Shown here: positions 63,201 to 64,000 of the stretch, one piece after another
How the letters are laid out: each line of letters begins with the position of its first letter
How positions within the stretch are numbered: position 1 is the stretch's first letter
Origin: Gudongella sp051744365
GTDB taxonomy: Bacteria; Bacillota; Clostridia; Tissierellales; Tissierellaceae
Reading direction: 5' to 3'
NCBI GenBank assembly: GCA_051744365.1
Contig: JBNJCX010000001.1
Coordinates: forward strand, 1-64,000
DNA: 64,000 bases
Program-made: the position numbers and the translations under genes
Notes under the pieces: model-generated
The model's input: only the letters and a program-made list of their open reading frames with translations
Told to the model about the DNA's origin: nothing
The model's database searches: none

Positions 63201-63534
63201 TATACTCTGCTCCATCTGCTTCAAGAAGTCTGACAAGCTCCAGCAGATAAGAGTTTCGTTCTTCTCTATCACCTATATTCAGCTCATCCTTAAGCAGCTG
63301 GACTGTGAATGTTGGTACATTCCCAGCCAGAAGTCTTCCATGCCTATCTCTAATCTCTCCTCTTGGAGCAGTTGTGTATACCTCCTTGACTCTCTTATTA
63401 TCGGATAGATCACGATAATAATCTCCCTGAGCTATTGTAAGGGTTGCCAGTCTGAAAATTAGTACAACTACTACAATAAAAAGAAAATATATCATTAAAC
63501 TGTATCTGTTAAAAAGTTTTTCCTTCAGTTTCAT
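60280..63534 (-). CDS. mrdA: Very large class B penicillin-binding protein (PBP2, MrdA)
   Basis: Transpeptidase for cell elongation, working with RodA and MreBCD. About 1084 aa, well above the 600-750 usual for PBP2. One N-terminal TM (about 10-32), dimerisation/pedestal domain (APRGEIRDRHGRLLA about 56-70), then a long extra region (about 100-440) of acidic, helical, Leu/Asp/Tyr-rich sequence. The transpeptidase domain has GSTFKMVTG (SxxK, about 703), SCNYYFYT (SxN, about 763) and VKTGTAERSG (KTG, about 1018), with a further helical insert at about 820-880. All catalytic motifs are intact. ATG 63534 has AGGAGGT 9 nt upstream, 7 nt after mreD. Confidence 0.93.
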   Translation of the reverse strand: MKLKEKLFNRYSLMIYFLFIVVVVLIFRLATLTIAQGDYYRDLSDNKRVKEVYTTAPRGEIRDRHGRLLAGNVPTFTVQLLKDELNIGDREERNSYLLELVRLLEADGAEYTDDYPIEINYFKYNSMEAYLVNVNSPMDKVVNLIIDYNLMGEYLTMEYDKPYEEHFEVSIFSRAQDALGKKKPVVYSLDGTLPEDREQLLGILNQDKLSIRKIIDHPVARLMAYELLLDHNLQEDIIIEDFTLIYQEDYLDQKIDLMSQYPFVTMDTSAEEDFINLIKSTSLYSFLSRVIVIDDVTQEQLIPGEILIEILNEMGENNPVQISMSDDGLDILYSYLDTTGIEDQDPLDYLIDFADQKGAISNFLKDERIRFQAQAHMINNGVNPRISVYGDIEYVHINNLNNWYEANKLDMGTTMEEALESVRENYSIPPNLSTYEARALLGLINQLNIQGYLAYQPINIAYGIKDETVARIEENLSGVPGIDVSIEPVRVYPEGSTAAHILGYIGKISQPAEIEKYIRQEGYSPGTLIGKTGIEESFEDQLNGESGVRKVEVDVVGNTTNVIEEISPVPGNNIYLTMDLKLQKKAEEAIKHTLDELSKGGTYRSPWGDYHFGIHRRKGRPYINANSGAVVVLDVKTGETLAMVSYPSYDPNLFSTGINNTDWLSLFPEDEDNPLAPRPLYNIATQTAVQPGSTFKMVTGLTALEKGLNPLLKIRDMGYVTVGDKRFHCLIYTNTGGTHGYENFYEALRDSCNYYFYTLAIGRNQRTGQDIGVKIEIEDIVEMSKKLGLNDKTGIEINVPSEVSGGVPDPQRKIIATKYLLKQMLQRSIESYIMDGVELSDEEIQEIIEEIIIWTELEETLSRGEVVVRLTDMGIEPEMRLTGEREGLADKIKYTYLNQAGWNIADTLNVTIGQGQSAYTPIQMANYIATISNGGYLNKITLIDSIKDYNNVSVLYEHETQSEQIQMNNYENLEIVKEGMEMVADDGTARRVFQNFPIQVGVKTGTAERSGINPSTGDTYDDFAWFVGFAPYDDPEIAVAAVLFQGGSGGYAAPMVRDIIAEYLGLNNIEQIDTLPIENSIVFE

Positions 63535-63541
63535 GCTACTT

Positions 63542-64000
63542 CTACCTCCTGCCAAATTTTAGATTTGGCTGTATAAAAATTCTTTGTACCAGCTTGAATA
63601 ATAATACTGCTATTATACCGTTATACAAAACCTCCAAGGAAAATATGCTTTTTACAGCATCTATAAATAGTATATCTCTTGATAAAAAGAATTGAAAAAG
63701 CGAAAATAAAAAATTATAGAAAATCGTCCCGACTACAGTAAATATAAATGGATTCATTGCTGTCTCCCTGGTAAATGCATTATGTGCAAATCCAACAAAG
63801 TATCCAATGAAAAACAGTATAAATCCATTAATTCCAATTATCTGTGAGAAAAGAATATCTTGCAGCAGCCCCGCAAAAATTCCAAATGCCGAACCATACA
63901 TTTTCCCTTTCCTTAGTGCGATTAAAACAATTATTACAATTGCTGTATTTGGTACAACACCAAAAACTTCGACATATGGTATCAGAGTACTTTGAAGTAC
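63542..64000 (-). CDS. mreD: Rod shape-determining protein MreD, partial (runs off the window)
   Basis: Small polytopic membrane protein of the elongasome. The 152 residues visible include LQSTLIPYVEVFGVVPNTAIV at the edge and TM helices (RKGKMYGSAFGIFAGLLQDILF, FILFFIGYFVGFA, FIFTVVGTIFYNFLFSLFQFFL) through to the stop at 63542. An ATG at 63901 is internal: the frame stays open to 64000 and continues past the edge, with about 15-25 N-terminal residues missing by comparison with usual MreD. Upstream mreB and mreC are expected beyond the window. Confidence 0.9.
   Translation of the reverse strand, partial: VLQSTLIPYVEVFGVVPNTAIVIIVLIALRKGKMYGSAFGIFAGLLQDILFSQIIGINGFILFFIGYFVGFAHNAFTRETAMNPFIFTVVGTIFYNFLFSLFQFFLSRDILFIDAVKSIFSLEVLYNGIIAVLLFKLVQRIFIQPNLKFGRR

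Noticed and set aside
63542..63901. MreD as a complete 119-aa protein starting at ATG 63901
   Set aside because: The frame continues upstream to the window edge with typical MreD N-terminal sequence, so the gene is cut by the window.
1..64000. Mobile elements, CRISPR arrays, prophage or defence islands
   Set aside because: No transposase, integrase, phage structural gene, cas gene or regularly spaced repeats were seen; gene content and order are core Firmicutes throughout.

Overview
The window is a gene-dense stretch of core chromosome from a low-GC Gram-positive anaerobe, most likely class Clostridia or a Tissierellia-like relative. The evidence is the familiar Firmicutes gene order (glyQ-glyS-ccpN-ppsR, dnaG-sigA-trmK, recO-era-cdd-dgkA-ybeY-yqfF-phoH, hrcA-grpE-dnaK-dnaJ, mreD-mrdA-minCDE, rplU-prp-rpmA-obg), CIRCE/HrcA heat-shock control, a glycine T-box, an L27 with a cleavable N-terminus paired with the Prp protease, MinE beside MinCD, and selenocysteine genes. 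The species cannot be named from this sequence. Nearly all genes lie on the minus strand; the only plus-strand genes are rpsT, an AlaX-like editing gene and a D,D-carboxypeptidase gene. No insertion sequence, prophage, CRISPR array or horizontally acquired island was seen.

Layout by increasing coordinate. 1-1.7 kb: NlpC/P60 hydrolase and RNase P RNA. 1.7-8.2 kb: dgt, dnaG, sigA, trmK, nif3-like and a zinc-ribbon coiled-coil gene, read right to left. 8.4-13.1 kb: T-box-controlled glyQ-glyS-ccpN-ppsR. 13.1-20.4 kb: phoH, yqfF (7TM-HD), ybeY, a DgkA-PAP2 fusion, a DUF3048 lipoprotein, cdd, era, recO. 20.5-23.4 kb: NfeD protease, flotillin FloA and an unrecognised membrane-anchored protein. 23.5-28.8 kb: yqeY, rpsU, a HIT protein, mtaB, rsmE, prmA. 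27.7-33.6 kb: the HrcA/CIRCE chaperone operon plus hemW. 33.7-40 kb: lepA, lepB, rpsT, holA, comEC. 40.1-47.3 kb: the AlaX-like gene, then a complete selenocysteine locus (comEA, selD, selA, selB, a response regulator, tRNA-Sec). 47.5-54.5 kb: dacF-type PBP, ridA, rsfS, an LCP protein, yqeK, nadD, yhbY, obg, rpmA, prp, rplU. 54.5-64 kb: RNase G, two radical-SAM-linked genes, minE, minD, minC, a very large PBP2 and partial mreD at the window edge.

The most informative points are these. (1) SelD is itself a selenoprotein: an in-frame UGA sits at its catalytic position with a bacterial SECIS-like hairpin downstream, so the gene looks truncated until the UGA is read through. (2) The sel locus contains an orphan OmpR-type response regulator whose phospho-acceptor aspartate is glutamate. 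(3) The CcpN-like repressor has no normal start codon; its conserved N-terminus begins at an ATC behind a good ribosome-binding site. (4) Sporulation genes that normally sit in these neighbourhoods (gpr, spoIIP, yqfC/yqfD, spoIVFA/FB) are all absent, which suggests a non-sporulating lineage. (5) Several perfect hairpins lacking a U-tract lie at gene junctions inside operons. I saw no clearly new multi-gene system; the novelty lies in these details.
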